From positions 992,001-1,056,000 of the forward strand of contig NZ_CP045504.1 of assembly GCF_013376455.1 (NCBI RefSeq): a stretch of 64,000 nt of DNA, written 5' to 3'. This document shows positions 7,884 to 16,651 of the stretch, in pieces. A program made the translations under genes and the position numbers. Origin of the DNA: Desulfolutivibrio sulfodismutans DSM 3696 (lineage in GTDB: Bacteria > Desulfobacterota > Desulfovibrionia > Desulfovibrionales > Desulfovibrionaceae). Each line of letters opens with the position of its first letter. Positions within the stretch are counted from its first letter, which is position 1. The notes under the pieces are model-generated. The model saw only the letters and a list, made by a program, of their open reading frames with translations, did not search any database and was not told where the DNA came from.

Positions 7884-9080
7884 CTAGCACTCCTTGAGGG
7901 CTTTGAAGGCGGGCAGTTCCTTGCCCTCCAGAAATTCCATGGAGGCCCCGCCGCCGGTGGAAATAAACGTCATCCTGTCCGCCAGCCCGGCCTTGTGCAC
8001 CACCACGTCCGTGTCCCCGCCGCCCACCACGGTCACCGCGTCGAGGTCGGCCAGAGCCCGGGCGATGGAAAGCGACCCTTCGGCGAAATCCGGATTCTCG
8101 AAGGCCCCCATGGGGCCGTTCCAGAGCACGGTCTTGGCCGGGGCCAAAACCTGGGCGAACAGCCGCGCCGTGGTCGGCCCGATGTCCAGGATCATGCCCT
8201 CGGCCGGGATGTCCTGATAGGGAAAAACCCCGGCGGGCTTCATCTCGCCCAGAGGCTTGCCGACGTCCATGGAGACGGCGAAGTCCACGGGCAGGTAGAC
8301 GCTTACCTTGCGATCCCTGGCCAGAGCCAGGATGCTTTTGGCCTCTTCGTACAGGTCCGGCTCGACCAGCGACGCGCCCACCTGAAAGCCCTGGGCGGCC
8401 ACGAAGGTGTTGGCCATGGCCCCGCCGATGACCATGCGGTCCACCTTGGCCAACAAATTTTTCAGCACCCCGAGCTTGGAGGACACCTTGGCCCCGCCGG
8501 ACACGGCCACAAAGGGCCGGGCCGGTTTCTCCATGGCTTGCCCGAGGTATTCCCATTCCTTTTTGAGCAAAAAGCCGGCGCAGGCGGCCTTGGCGTATTT
8601 CGGGAAGCCCACCATGGAGGCGTGGGGCCTATGCGCCGTGCCGAAGGCGTCATTGACGAACAGGTCGCCGTAGGCCGCCATAGCCTTGGCGAATTCCGGA
8701 TCGTTTTTCTCCTCGCCGTCGTGGAAGCGCAGGTTCTCAAGCATGAGCACCTCGCCGGGCTTAAGCGCCGCCACCATCTTCTCCACCTCGGGGCCGATGC
8801 AGTCCGGGGCCATGGCCACGGGACGCCCGATCAGCTCGGACAGCCGCGCCGCAGCCGGGGCCAGGGAATATTTGGGGTCGGGTTTGCCCTTGGCCTTGCC
8901 CAGATGCGAGCACATGACCAGGGAGGCCCCCTTGTCCAGGGCGTAGCGCACCGTGGGCAGGCTGGCCCGGATGCGCAGGTCGTCGGTGATGCGTCCGCCC
9001 TCCAGGGGAACATTATAATCCACGCGAAGTAAAATCCGTTTTCCGGAGATGTCCATTTGATCGAGAAACTTCATGCCCAT
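7884..9080 (-). CDS. pgk: Phosphoglycerate kinase
   Basis: Pgk transfers the acyl phosphate of 1,3-bisphosphoglycerate to ADP. The 398-residue product from 9080 matches the family length and shows the N-terminal substrate motif RVDYNVPL, the basic patch [16 protein letters not shown], the hinge GGAKVSSK and the C-terminal nucleotide region with [10 protein letters not shown] and GGGDT. The ATG at 9080 has AAGGAG eight bases upstream; an ATG two codons later is an alternative. The frame stays open upstream through the whole of rimI, with no stop codon between the two, so a 569-residue RimI-Pgk read-through protein is possible. Confidence 0.96.
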   Translation of the reverse strand: MGMKFLDQMDISGKRILLRVDYNVPLEGGRITDDLRIRASLPTVRYALDKGASLVMCSHLGKAKGKPDPKYSLAPAAARLSELIGRPVAMAPDCIGPEVEKMVAALKPGEVLMLENLRFHDGEEKNDPEFAKAMAAYGDLFVNDAFGTAHRPHASMVGFPKYAKAACAGFLLKKEWEYLGQAMEKPARPFVAVSGGAKVSSKLGVLKNLLAKVDRMVIGGAMANTFVAAQGFQVGASLVEPDLYEEAKSILALARDRKVSVYLPVDFAVSMDVGKPLGEMKPAGVFPYQDIPAEGMILDIGPTTARLFAQVLAPAKTVLWNGPMGAFENPDFAEGSLSIARALADLDAVTVVGGGDTDVVVHKAGLADRMTFISTGGGASMEFLEGKELPAFKALKEC

Positions 9081-9593
9081 GGTTGCTCCTTGCCGGTTTT
9101 TTCGCTCAATGCCGCCCGTGTCGCCGCATGTGCGCCGCAACACCAGGGCGTCTTCCTGGTTGTCCGGATAATAGGCCCGTCGCCGTCCCTGCGGTTTGAA
9201 TCCGAAGCAGGCGTACAGGGCCAGGGCCGGAACATTGGAGGCGCGAACCTCCAGAAACGCATCAGTCATGCCTGTTTCACGGGCAAGATGCAACACGTCT
9301 CCCAAAAGACACCGGGCCAGGCCCTGCCGCCGATATTCAGGCTGCACCGCGATATTGAAAATCTCAAGCTCACCGGCCACCAGGGTGGCCGTCAGGTAGG
9401 CGGCAAGCCGACCGTTTCGTTCGATGCCGCAGCACAAAAAATGCCTGCCGCCAAGACTGGTCCGAAACTGATCCTCGGTCCAGGGCTGTGGGAAAAACTG
9501 CCGCTCAAAGGCCGCCAGACGCGCCGCATCCCCGGGTTTGAAAAACAGCACCGCGTCCCTTTCGCCCCGGCCACCGTGTACGGACATTCCCAT
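9081..9593 (-). CDS. rimI: RimI-type N-acetyltransferase, in frame with pgk and lacking its own stop
   Basis: A GNAT domain of about 150 residues with the acetyl-CoA motif QPEYRRQGLARCLL and the RimI-like features FPQPWTEDQF near the start, then the later strand SNVPALALYACFGF and AYYPDNQEDALVL. RimI acetylates the N-terminal alanine of ribosomal protein S18. In E. coli the protein ends a few residues after the NYYP-EDA segment. Here the frame continues through CGDTGGIERKNRQGAT straight into the pgk ATG. Either RimI is made as a fusion to Pgk, or translation is resolved in another way, or a frameshift has been introduced. The start at 9593 has AGGGGAA upstream; a second ATG two codons later is possible. 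Confidence 0.82.
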
Positions 9594-9647
9594 TTCCCCT
9601 GAAAAATGTCATGTCGGCGTCGTGACAGCCAACGCCCAAAGGTGTTC

Positions 9648-10184
9648 ATGAAACGACCCGCCCCGAAAGCCCCCCCCGTGGAACTCGTGGAATATGTGGA
9701 CGGAAACGACCGCCCCCTGGGGGTGATGCCCCTTTCCGCCGTCCATCGCCAGTCCCTGCCCCACCGTTCCGTGCTCGTTTTGCTCTACGACCTGCGCGGC
9801 AAGGTCTACCTGCAAAAGCGCGCCGCCACCAAGCAGTTCTATCCCGGCCGCTACGACGTCTCCGCCTCGGGGCATGTCAGGGCTGGGGAATCGCGGTTGG
9901 AGGCGGCCCTGCGCGAGCTTGACGAGGAACTGGGCATCACGGCCCGGGAGATGCGGGTGGTGGCCACGGCCACGGCCTCGCCCCTGACCGGGCAGGAGTT
10001 CGTGACCCTCTACCACGCCGGGAAAACCGCCGCCGAACCGCTCCCCAATCCCGACGAGGTTTCCGACGGCATGTTCGTGGACCACGCGGAACTGGCCTAT
10101 ATGGTGGAGCGCTTCCGGGAACTGCTCACCCCGGGGCTGGTCCATTTTTTCGAGCAAAACGCCGTGTTCCCGGCGGCCAGATAG
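9648..10184 (+). CDS. YfcD-like Nudix hydrolase
   Basis: The product contains a canonical Nudix box, GHVRAGESRLEAALRELDEELGI, split here as GHVRAGESRLEA then ALRELDEELGI, with the REx2EE core that binds the metal. The region in front (VEYVDGNDRPLGV, LPHRSVLVLLYD, KVYLQKRAATK) matches the YfcD/isopentenyl-diphosphate-isomerase-like branch of the family, which hydrolyses nucleoside-diphosphate-linked substrates. I chose the ATG at 9648 (178 residues) because GGTG precedes it and the conserved part begins soon after; the ATG at 9606 would add 14 residues. It is divergent from rimI, with a short shared promoter region. The substrate cannot be told from sequence. Confidence 0.85.
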   Translation: MKRPAPKAPPVELVEYVDGNDRPLGVMPLSAVHRQSLPHRSVLVLLYDLRGKVYLQKRAATKQFYPGRYDVSASGHVRAGESRLEAALRELDEELGITAREMRVVATATASPLTGQEFVTLYHAGKTAAEPLPNPDEVSDGMFVDHAELAYMVERFRELLTPGLVHFFEQNAVFPAAR

Positions 10185-10350
10185 CCCTCGCGCGGCGACC
10201 GTCCGGCGACCGTCCGGCGGGCCTGCCCTTTCCGCACCGCAGCCCCTTCCCCCCTCGTATGGCGTTCGGGAATTTCCGGCATGCTTTCAAAAGCAGCAAC
10301 ACTTTGAATTTATGATTTTTATTCAAAAAATGTTTTTTATGAACGCCACG

Positions 10351-10791
10351 CTATCCCTTGATCAAAAACACCCCGGCGGCCAATAGCGCCGCGCCGATGA
10401 TCCGTTGCAGGTCCAGGGGCCGCACGGGATAGCCGAGGACGCCGAAATGATCCAGGGCCAGGGAGGCCACGATCTGCCCGGCGATGATCACCGAGATCAT
10501 GACCCCGGCTCCAAGCTTGGGAACCAGGACCACCGAGGCGGCCACAAAAAAGGCCCCGAAGGCCCCGCCGGTCCAGTACCACCAGGGCGAGACGGCAAAG
10601 GTCTGGCCAAGGGGCATGGGAATGCGAAACACCAGCAGGTAGGCGGCCAGGACCACCGTCCCCACCGCAAAGGAGATGAATGCGGCGGGCTCGGCCCCGC
10701 CCGCAACCCGTCCCAAAAGGGCGTTGATGCCCGCCTGGACCGGGATCAGGATGCCCGCCGTAAGCGCCATGAGGAGAAAAGGCCACTTCAT
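10351..10791 (-). CDS. DMT-superfamily small transporter (YdcZ/DUF606 type)
   Basis: A 146-residue integral membrane protein from the ATG at 10791, with about five hydrophobic segments and the family start KWPFLLMALTAGILIPVQAG-like NAxLG pattern. Half-size DMT proteins of this type (YdcZ/DUF606) have one EamA-like repeat and probably work as dimers; substrates are mostly unknown. The Gly- and Ala-rich helices with GAFFVAASVVLVPKLGAG fit this group. An upstream in-frame ATG would add 17 polar residues and looks less likely. It is followed on the same strand side by the YccF-type gene 16 bases upstream. Confidence 0.8.
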   Translation of the reverse strand: MKWPFLLMALTAGILIPVQAGINALLGRVAGGAEPAAFISFAVGTVVLAAYLLVFRIPMPLGQTFAVSPWWYWTGGAFGAFFVAASVVLVPKLGAGVMISVIIAGQIVASLALDHFGVLGYPVRPLDLQRIIGAALLAAGVFLIKG

Positions 10792-10807
10792 GCGTGAGAC
10801 GCCTTGT

Positions 10808-11221
10808 TCAATTGTATGTTTTATCCACCACCGTCTTCCCAATGGGCGCCATGGCCAGCATGGCCAGCTTCAAATGCTGAAATCCGAAGGGAATCCCGAT
10901 GATCGTCACGAAGTTGAGCGCGGCGGCCAGGACATGCCCGATGGCCAGCCAGATTCCGGCCAGGACGAACCAGATGATGTTGCCCAGAAGGCCAAGCCCG
11001 CCCGTTCCCAGATCCTCACGCCCGGTGACCAACTCCCGGTTGACCACTTCCTTGCCGAAAGGCCACAGGGACAGGGTGCCGATGACAAAGCAGGACCGGC
11101 CCCAGGGGATGCCGATGATGGTCACGAACATGAGGATGCCCGATAGGTACCACCCCACGGCCATCCAAAAACCGCCGAGCAGAAGCCACAGGATGTTCAA
11201 CAAAAAATTGACCGGGGCCAT
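10808..11221 (-). CDS. YccF domain membrane protein
   Basis: A 137-residue membrane protein with the duplicated YccF motif: two copies of an N-x2-W-(L/F)-x-(L/A)-G-(G/I)-(F/I)-W segment (NILWLLLGGFW and NIIWFVLAGIW), each followed by a hydrophobic stretch ending FVTIIGIPxG. Between them lies SLWPFGKEVV. The internal duplication is clear by eye. Function in the inner membrane is not established. It shares direction and close spacing with the DMT-type transporter gene, so the two may be co-transcribed. Confidence 0.88.
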   Translation of the reverse strand: MAPVNFLLNILWLLLGGFWMAVGWYLSGILMFVTIIGIPWGRSCFVIGTLSLWPFGKEVVNRELVTGREDLGTGGLGLLGNIIWFVLAGIWLAIGHVLAAALNFVTIIGIPFGFQHLKLAMLAMAPIGKTVVDKTYN

Positions 11222-11233
11222 GCTTCCTCCAGA

Positions 11234-12100
11234 TTAGGGTTCGTTATTTTGCGACATCCGGTCCAAAAGCGCCGACAGGGCCGCCAGATGTCCCTTTTCT
11301 TCGCGGGAAAGGCGCAACAGGGCCTCGCGGCTGTCCTCGGAGAGGGCCGCCCGGGCGCACCGGAGGTACAGATCCTGGGCCTGGGCCTCCACGGCCATGG
11401 CCAGCTCCAGGACGTCGCGCAGGTCTTCCGGGGCCCCGCCGCGTCCGGAAAGATAGGCCTCGCCGGAAAATCCCCCTTCCAGGGCCGCACCCGGCGGGTT
11501 TTCGGACACGGCGGCATTAAGCGTCGCCGCATCCGGAACCGCCGCCCCGCTTTTGCGCCACAGGGCCAGGACCATGGCCTTATGCTTGTCCTCAAACCCG
11601 GCCAGTCGGCGAAGGGTGTCCGCCAGTTCGGGATCGGCGGCCTGTTCGGCCTGGGCGTGGTAGAACGCGCCAAGGCGGACCTCCATGACGTAGGCCGTCT
11701 GGAAAATGGCCTCGGGGCTCGCCGTTGGCGGCAAAAACCCGACCCCCTGCTCCGTTGGGCCGACGGCCCCGGCCCCGCGCCAGGCCAGCACCCCACCGGC
11801 CATGTTCACCACCGGGGAAAATCCCTGACCGGCCAAAATCGCCGCAGCAGCGGCGCTGCGATGGCCGGAACGGCAATAGGTCACCGTGGTTTTTTCCCGG
11901 TCCAGCTCGGGAAGGCGATCCGGCAGTTCCCCCAGGGGCACAAGCCGCGCCCCGGGCAGATGAAATTCCCGGTATTCCCAGTCCTGGCGCACATCCACCA
12001 GATTGACCGCATCCGGCGGTTGTCCCGCCAGAAACCGGCGCACCTCGTCGGCGCTCTGGGTGACCACCTGGTCCGTCGCACCCGGCATGTCTTTCGGCAT
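11234..12100 (-). CDS. Rhodanese fused to a ferritin-like (rubrerythrin-type) domain
   Basis: A 288-residue two-domain protein. Residues about 10-120 form a rhodanese domain with LVDVRQDWEYREFHLPGA and the active loop YCRSGHRS, placing the persulfide-forming cysteine at residue 76. Residues about 135-285 are helical and carry ferritin-like carboxylate and His pairs (EVRLGAFYHAQAE, FEDKHKAM, EAQAQDLYLR, EEKGHLAAL). Rhodaneses move sulfane sulfur, and the ferritin-like half suggests a di-iron centre, so a role in sulfur or oxidative stress handling is inferred. The start at 12100 has GAGGAT at good spacing; two upstream ATGs are possible. Confidence 0.85.
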   Translation of the reverse strand: MPKDMPGATDQVVTQSADEVRRFLAGQPPDAVNLVDVRQDWEYREFHLPGARLVPLGELPDRLPELDREKTTVTYCRSGHRSAAAAAILAGQGFSPVVNMAGGVLAWRGAGAVGPTEQGVGFLPPTASPEAIFQTAYVMEVRLGAFYHAQAEQAADPELADTLRRLAGFEDKHKAMVLALWRKSGAAVPDAATLNAAVSENPPGAALEGGFSGEAYLSGRGGAPEDLRDVLELAMAVEAQAQDLYLRCARAALSEDSREALLRLSREEKGHLAALSALLDRMSQNNEP

Positions 12101-12171
12101 GAAGTATCCTCGCCCTGCGGACTGATTGCAGTTTCCGTCATAGGGTGACATGCGCGCGCCGCGTGTCGATG

Positions 12172-13017
12172 TCAAGACGACGGCGGCGGCGTGTCGCCGC
12201 AGACAAGGCCGATGTCGGCCAGGGCCTCGGCGAAGGTGTCGGGCACAACGAGCAGCAGATCGTCGAAGGCGGGCCGGTCCTCTGCGACGAACCGCTGGTT
12301 CACCTCCAGTTCGATGCCCAGGTAGCCCGCCGGGAACAACCTGCGAAGCGCCGTGACATGCCCGTCGGAGACGCCTTTGTAGGGCGCGTTGCGGCGCACC
12401 CGGAGCCAGGGCCGCCGGGCCTTGAGGCGGTCTTTCCAGGCCGCGCACAGGGCCCGTTCCCCTTCCCGGGAGGGATCGTACAAAAGCCCGATGTCCATGG
12501 TCCGGGACACGCCGTGCAAGACCGGCACGAAACTGTGCGAGGCCAGATGGACCACGGTTCGCCCCCGGGCGATGGCCGATGACACGGCCTCACGCGTCTC
12601 CCGGCGCATGGGGTGGTAGTGGGCGTCGAGGAGGGCCTGCCGCTCGGCCTCGGGAAGCCCCTTGGTATACTTGGAAAAGTGTTTGGGATGGCTGAGGGAG
12701 CGGTTCTGGTCAACCACCAGACGGGTCACGGTGGTGAAAAAAAGCGGCGCGGCGAATGCGGCGGCAAAGGCCCGGGCCATCTCCAGGGCTCCGGCGTCGT
12801 AGCCGCCGTGCCCGGCCAGATGATCGCCCGTGGTGGTGAACAGGCAGGCCACCTCGGGCGGCACCCGGTTGCCGCCGTGCTCGCAGGTGACCACCACGGC
12901 CGCCGCATGGCCACGCAACCCGTCGGGCAACCCGCCAGATGGCCCGCCATGGCCCTTGCCGGTCGTCCCGGCGGACTGCCCTGTGTTGGCCCGCGCCGCC
13001 TGGGCGTCAGCCATCAA
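12172..13017 (-). CDS. N-formylglutamate amidohydrolase family protein
   Basis: A 281-residue hydrolase of the N-formylglutamate amidohydrolase family, with VTCEHGGNRVP near residue 43 as the metal-binding motif, RLVVDQNRSL, and HLASHSFVPVL carrying further His ligands, then GLLYDPSREGE. Classical members cleave N-formyl-L-glutamate in histidine breakdown, but no hut genes are present. Instead it closes an operon with a GCS2 ligase, a RimK-like ATP-grasp enzyme and a C39-like peptidase. Cleavage or trimming of a glutamyl-type amide product is therefore the better guess. Its start overlaps the end of the GCS2 gene by 11 bases, showing tight coupling. The N-terminal 35 residues are low complexity. 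Confidence 0.85.
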   Translation of the reverse strand: MMADAQAARANTGQSAGTTGKGHGGPSGGLPDGLRGHAAAVVVTCEHGGNRVPPEVACLFTTTGDHLAGHGGYDAGALEMARAFAAAFAAPLFFTTVTRLVVDQNRSLSHPKHFSKYTKGLPEAERQALLDAHYHPMRRETREAVSSAIARGRTVVHLASHSFVPVLHGVSRTMDIGLLYDPSREGERALCAAWKDRLKARRPWLRVRRNAPYKGVSDGHVTALRRLFPAGYLGIELEVNQRFVAEDRPAFDDLLLVVPDTFAEALADIGLVCGDTPPPSS

Positions 13018-14245
13018 AGACCTCCCCGGCCTCCAGGCAGTCGGCCAGCCGCCGGTAGACGGCCGCCAGATTGGGCCGCGAGACGTCGCCGTGAAGGGCG
13101 GCCAGGATGCGCCGGGCCAGACACCCCCGGGTCAGGATGGTCCCAAGGGGCGCGTCCCAGAGCGGATCGCGCTCCATGTCCGGCCGGGCTGCTGCATGAA
13201 GGGCCCTCCAAGCGTCGGCGGCCGTGATCCGGCCGACCGGCAGCCCAAGCGCCGCCTGAAAGTCCGGGTCGTCGACGACCGCCGTGTCCGCGTCGCGGAT
13301 GACCACGCGCAGGATGTCCGCCAGACGCGCCGTATCCATGTCCCGGTATCGCCCGATATCCCCGGCCCGGCCTTCGGCCAGGGAGAGAAGCGCGCCACGG
13401 ATCAGCCCGGCCACGGCCACGTCGGCGGCCGGGCATTCCTGGGTGTCCAGGACGCGGATCTCGATGGCCCCACGGTCGAAACGGGCGATGGCCCCCCGGG
13501 CATTGAGGAATTCGTCGCACAACAGGCCCTCGGGGTCCAGGGGGGCCATGTCCCGATACATGCGCTCGAAAATGTCCCGGCGGTAGGACGCCTCGTCGAA
13601 AATCGGCTCGGGAACCACCAGACCGGCCACGGACGGCACCCGGACGGAATTTTTCCCGTAAAAGCCCATGCGGCTGTCGAGCAGGCCGGTGACGCGGCCG
13701 TCCAGGACCGGCGTGGAGGCGGTCAGGGCGGGCATCAGCGGCAAAAGCAAACGCACGGCGGCATGCAGGCGGCCGAACTCCTCGTCGCCGCAAAACGGCA
13801 GATTGATGTGCATGCTTTGCAGATTGGACCAGCCATGTCCCCGGCACCCGAAAATGCGGTCGAAGGCTCCGTAGACCGGGCCGTATTCATGGGGCCACAG
13901 CACCGTTTCCAGGGCCGGGTCCATGAAGGGATGGGCTCCGGTGGGCAGAAGTCTGGCCCCGTGTGGGGCCAGGATGGCGCTTATGCGCCGGACGTGGTCC
14001 TGGAAGGCCGCCGCCGCCCCGGCCAGACGCGGGACCGGGCCCGAGGTCTTGAGCTCAATGACGTGGGACACCAGTTCGTTGGACCAGGAGATGTCGTCAT
14101 GCTCCACGTCCGAGACCGCCGCCCCGGCCGCATCGCGCAGGACGAGATCGGCCCGGGGCAGCACCCCCAGGGTCGCCGCGTCCACGATCATGTATTCGAT
14201 CTCAAGTCCCGTGACCTGGAAAAGATGGAAGGCGCCCCCGCTCAC
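13007..14245 (-). CDS. GCS2-family carboxylate-amine ligase (YbdK-like)
   Basis: A 412-residue member of the glutamate-cysteine-ligase type 2 family, which joins a carboxylate to an amine using ATP in a glutamine-synthetase-like fold. Visible family features are the opening GLEIEYMIVD (Glu residues for metal), WSNELVSHVIELKT, LPTGAHPF, and NLQSMHINLPF in the middle, then EIRVLDTQECP near residue 285. YbdK itself has weak glutamate-cysteine ligase activity; the true substrate here is unknown. The gene overlaps the ATP-grasp gene by 4 bases (ATGA), so the two ligases are made together, which suggests successive peptide-bond steps on one product. Confidence 0.88.
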   Translation of the reverse strand: MSGGAFHLFQVTGLEIEYMIVDAATLGVLPRADLVLRDAAGAAVSDVEHDDISWSNELVSHVIELKTSGPVPRLAGAAAAFQDHVRRISAILAPHGARLLPTGAHPFMDPALETVLWPHEYGPVYGAFDRIFGCRGHGWSNLQSMHINLPFCGDEEFGRLHAAVRLLLPLMPALTASTPVLDGRVTGLLDSRMGFYGKNSVRVPSVAGLVVPEPIFDEASYRRDIFERMYRDMAPLDPEGLLCDEFLNARGAIARFDRGAIEIRVLDTQECPAADVAVAGLIRGALLSLAEGRAGDIGRYRDMDTARLADILRVVIRDADTAVVDDPDFQAALGLPVGRITAADAWRALHAAARPDMERDPLWDAPLGTILTRGCLARRILAALHGDVSRPNLAAVYRRLADCLEAGEVFDG

Positions 14246-15711
14246 GGGACCATGCTCCCGGCCTTGCGGGTCTCAATGCGTTTCAAAAAGACCTCCATGA
14301 TGCGCAGGTACAGCTCGTCCTGGAGCACCTCGTCCTCGTATCCGGCGTCGATGTTGGGATTGTCGTTGACCTCGATGACGTAGACCTTCTTGCCGATCTG
14401 CTTGAGGTCCACGCCGTAGAGACCGTCGCCGATGAGGTTGGCGGCCTTTAGGGCCATGCGCACCACGGTTTTCGGGGCCTTGGTTACGGGCAAGGTCTCC
14501 ACCTTGCCGTAGACCTCCCGGCCGGACCCGTCCTTGCGAAGGATCTGCCAGTGCTTGGCGGCCATGTGGTACTTGCAGGCGAAAAGGGGTCGCCGGTCCA
14601 GGATGCCGATGCGCCAGTCAAAGGTGGACGGCACATATTCCTGGGCAATGACCAGTTCGGACTTGGACAAAAGGCGCTTCACCTCTTTGAGGAGCTTGTC
14701 CTTGTCCCGGGCCAGGACCACGCCCTGGGAAAAGGCGCTGTCCGGCTGTTTAAGCACGACGGGCAGGGAGAATTCGTCCAGAACCTGATCGATGTTCTTG
14801 CTGTGCACGATGAGTGTCTTGGGCACGGGAACCCGGTAGCGGGTCATGAGCTCGGCCAGATAGACCTTGTTGGAGCAGCGCAGGATGGATTCCGGATCGT
14901 CGATGACCACCAGCCCTTCGGCCAGGGCCTTGCGGGCGATGCGGTAGGTGTGGTGGTCCACGCTTGTGGTTTCGCGGATGAACAGGGCGTCGAATTCGGA
15001 GAGGCGGTTGGAGTCGTCGCGGGTGATCAGTTCCGTGCCAAGGCCCACGGTCTCGGCGGCCTTGACGAACTTTTTCAAGGCCTTCTGGTTCGAGGGAGGG
15101 TGTTTCTCGGCCGGGTCGTAGAGAATGGCCAGGTCGTAGCGGTTGACAGGCCGCTTGGGGATGACCAACTTCTTTCCTGCGAAAAACTCCGAGGCCACAG
15201 ACTGGGCGAATTCCCGATCCGCCGCCGGGATGTCCTTGACGCTTATGGGCGAGATGTTCTGCAAATTCCAGCAGGCCGAGCAGCCGAAATCGGCGCGCAA
15301 AAACGGGGCCGGAAAGGACTTGAAAAGCCTTGAGGCCACGGGCTCGAACATCTTGTCCGGGGTCTTGCCGAAGTAGATGTTCACGCTGATCTTGCGCGGC
15401 TCCTGGTCCACCAGTTGCCGACCGATGACCTCCTCAAGCTCGCCGGAGACCAGGCGGATGATGCTCTGGGACTTCATGTCCTGAATGGTGACGATGCCCG
15501 GCACGGGCTTGTGCCCCCTGGCCTCGGCCAGAAGCGAGACATAGTAGCCGATGCTCTGGTAGCGGTAGGATTTGCACAGGTTGAAGATCTTGACGCCCTT
15601 GAGCGCCGGAAAGGAGTCGTCGGCCAGATAGGACCGTGCGGCCACGGGCTCGACTCCCGAAAAGACCAGGGAACATTCCTCGGGATTTTCAATGACCACC
15701 AAAACAGACAC
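14242..15711 (-). CDS. RimK-like ATP-grasp ligase with RLAN N-terminal domain
   Basis: A 489-residue ligase. Residues about 1-160 fit the RimK-like ATP-grasp N-terminal (RLAN) domain, including LVVIENPEE and YRYQSIGYYVSLLAEARGHK. The second half is a RimK-type ATP-grasp: SNKVYLAELMTRYRVPVPKT, VLKQPDSAFSQGV (nucleotide-binding loop), IAQEYVPSTFDWRIGIL, and the metal-binding GLYGVDLKQ with VIEVNDNPNIDAGYED near residue 455. Relatives add glutamate or other amino acids to peptides, proteins or cofactors. The operon context with a GCS2 ligase, an amidohydrolase and a C39-like peptidase points to synthesis and processing of a small amide-linked compound or peptide tag. The peptidase gene ends 3 bases before this start. 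Confidence 0.88.
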   Translation of the reverse strand: MSVLVVIENPEECSLVFSGVEPVAARSYLADDSFPALKGVKIFNLCKSYRYQSIGYYVSLLAEARGHKPVPGIVTIQDMKSQSIIRLVSGELEEVIGRQLVDQEPRKISVNIYFGKTPDKMFEPVASRLFKSFPAPFLRADFGCSACWNLQNISPISVKDIPAADREFAQSVASEFFAGKKLVIPKRPVNRYDLAILYDPAEKHPPSNQKALKKFVKAAETVGLGTELITRDDSNRLSEFDALFIRETTSVDHHTYRIARKALAEGLVVIDDPESILRCSNKVYLAELMTRYRVPVPKTLIVHSKNIDQVLDEFSLPVVLKQPDSAFSQGVVLARDKDKLLKEVKRLLSKSELVIAQEYVPSTFDWRIGILDRRPLFACKYHMAAKHWQILRKDGSGREVYGKVETLPVTKAPKTVVRMALKAANLIGDGLYGVDLKQIGKKVYVIEVNDNPNIDAGYEDEVLQDELYLRIMEVFLKRIETRKAGSMVP

Positions 15712-15714
15712 GTC

Positions 15715-16458
15715 TTATCTCCTGGATTTGCGTTTTTTGGTTTTCACCCGGCGAGGAAAGACCACCAGCATGTTGGCGTCATAGGTCAAAACGCCCAGCA
15801 TGACGGCGCAGATAAGCCGATTGAGCGGCACGTCGTAGTATTGGCCGTCGCTCATGGGATTGGGCAAAAGCGGATCGGCGATGCGCGTCAGGCGCGTCTC
15901 CTTGTCGTAGCCGCTCATGACCACGAAGTGTCCGGACGGTTCGCCATGCACGTCGTCGTACACGATCTTTCCGGTCTCGTCGTCGCGTTCCCGTGGCGTG
16001 CGGTACAGGTAGGTGGCCGACAGGCCCGTGAGGATGGGCAGGCCCCGGTTCAGCAGGGAGCGGATAAGCACAGCGGAAAGATCCTCGAAGACGATTTCCC
16101 CGCCGCGCCGCAGAAACCGCAGATAGGCCCGGGAGGCCAGCCTGAGTTTGGGATCGACGCTGGCCCCCATACGCTCGATGAGCCGGTCGGCCATGTCCGG
16201 CGCTCCGGGACCGAACCAGGTGGGGTCGAAGACCCGCAAATTGAACGTATAAAGCCTGGCCCCGTAGCCCCGGGCCAGGGCGTGGCTGCCGAGCAGCACC
16301 CCCAGCGTGCCGCCGCCCTCAAGGGTGGGGACTTCCCGGATGACCCGCTCCAGGGGGATGCGGTCTCCATAATAATGATAGACCGCGTGCAGGCAGGTGG
16401 GCCCGCAGGTGATGTCGTCCGGTTGGGGGAGGATGTCGATGCCGAGTTTGGATTCCAT
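15715..16458 (-). CDS. C39-like cysteine peptidase family protein
   Basis: A 247-residue protein from the ATG at 16458. It contains a papain-like C39 core: PQPDDITCGPTCLHAVYHYY places the nucleophilic Cys in CGPTC, GHFVVMSGYD supplies the His, and RIADPL the Asp. Bacteriocin-type C39 peptidases cut leader peptides after Gly-Gly; stand-alone versions like this one occur beside ATP-grasp and GCS2 ligases. The C-terminus is strongly basic (RRVKTKKRKSRR). It is the first gene of the operon 16458-12172. An in-frame GTG/ATG at 16503 would add 15 residues. Neither start has a strong Shine-Dalgarno site, so the start is chosen by domain boundary. Confidence 0.82.
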   Translation of the reverse strand: MESKLGIDILPQPDDITCGPTCLHAVYHYYGDRIPLERVIREVPTLEGGGTLGVLLGSHALARGYGARLYTFNLRVFDPTWFGPGAPDMADRLIERMGASVDPKLRLASRAYLRFLRRGGEIVFEDLSAVLIRSLLNRGLPILTGLSATYLYRTPRERDDETGKIVYDDVHGEPSGHFVVMSGYDKETRLTRIADPLLPNPMSDGQYYDVPLNRLICAVMLGVLTYDANMLVVFPRRVKTKKRKSRR

Positions 16459-16651
16459 GGGGGGGTGGCCTGGCGGGCTGTGCCGCCGGGACGGCCTGAT
16501 CAAACACCCGAAGGCAGGGGAATGTCAAACGTCATGAGAGAAAAAAACCCCGAAAGGGAAACTAATCTTTGACGTACCCCCTGTTGAAACATTATTGAAG
16601 TTTCCCCTCCACGCAATCGTGTCGGGAAATTCACACTTTTTGGGGGAAACC

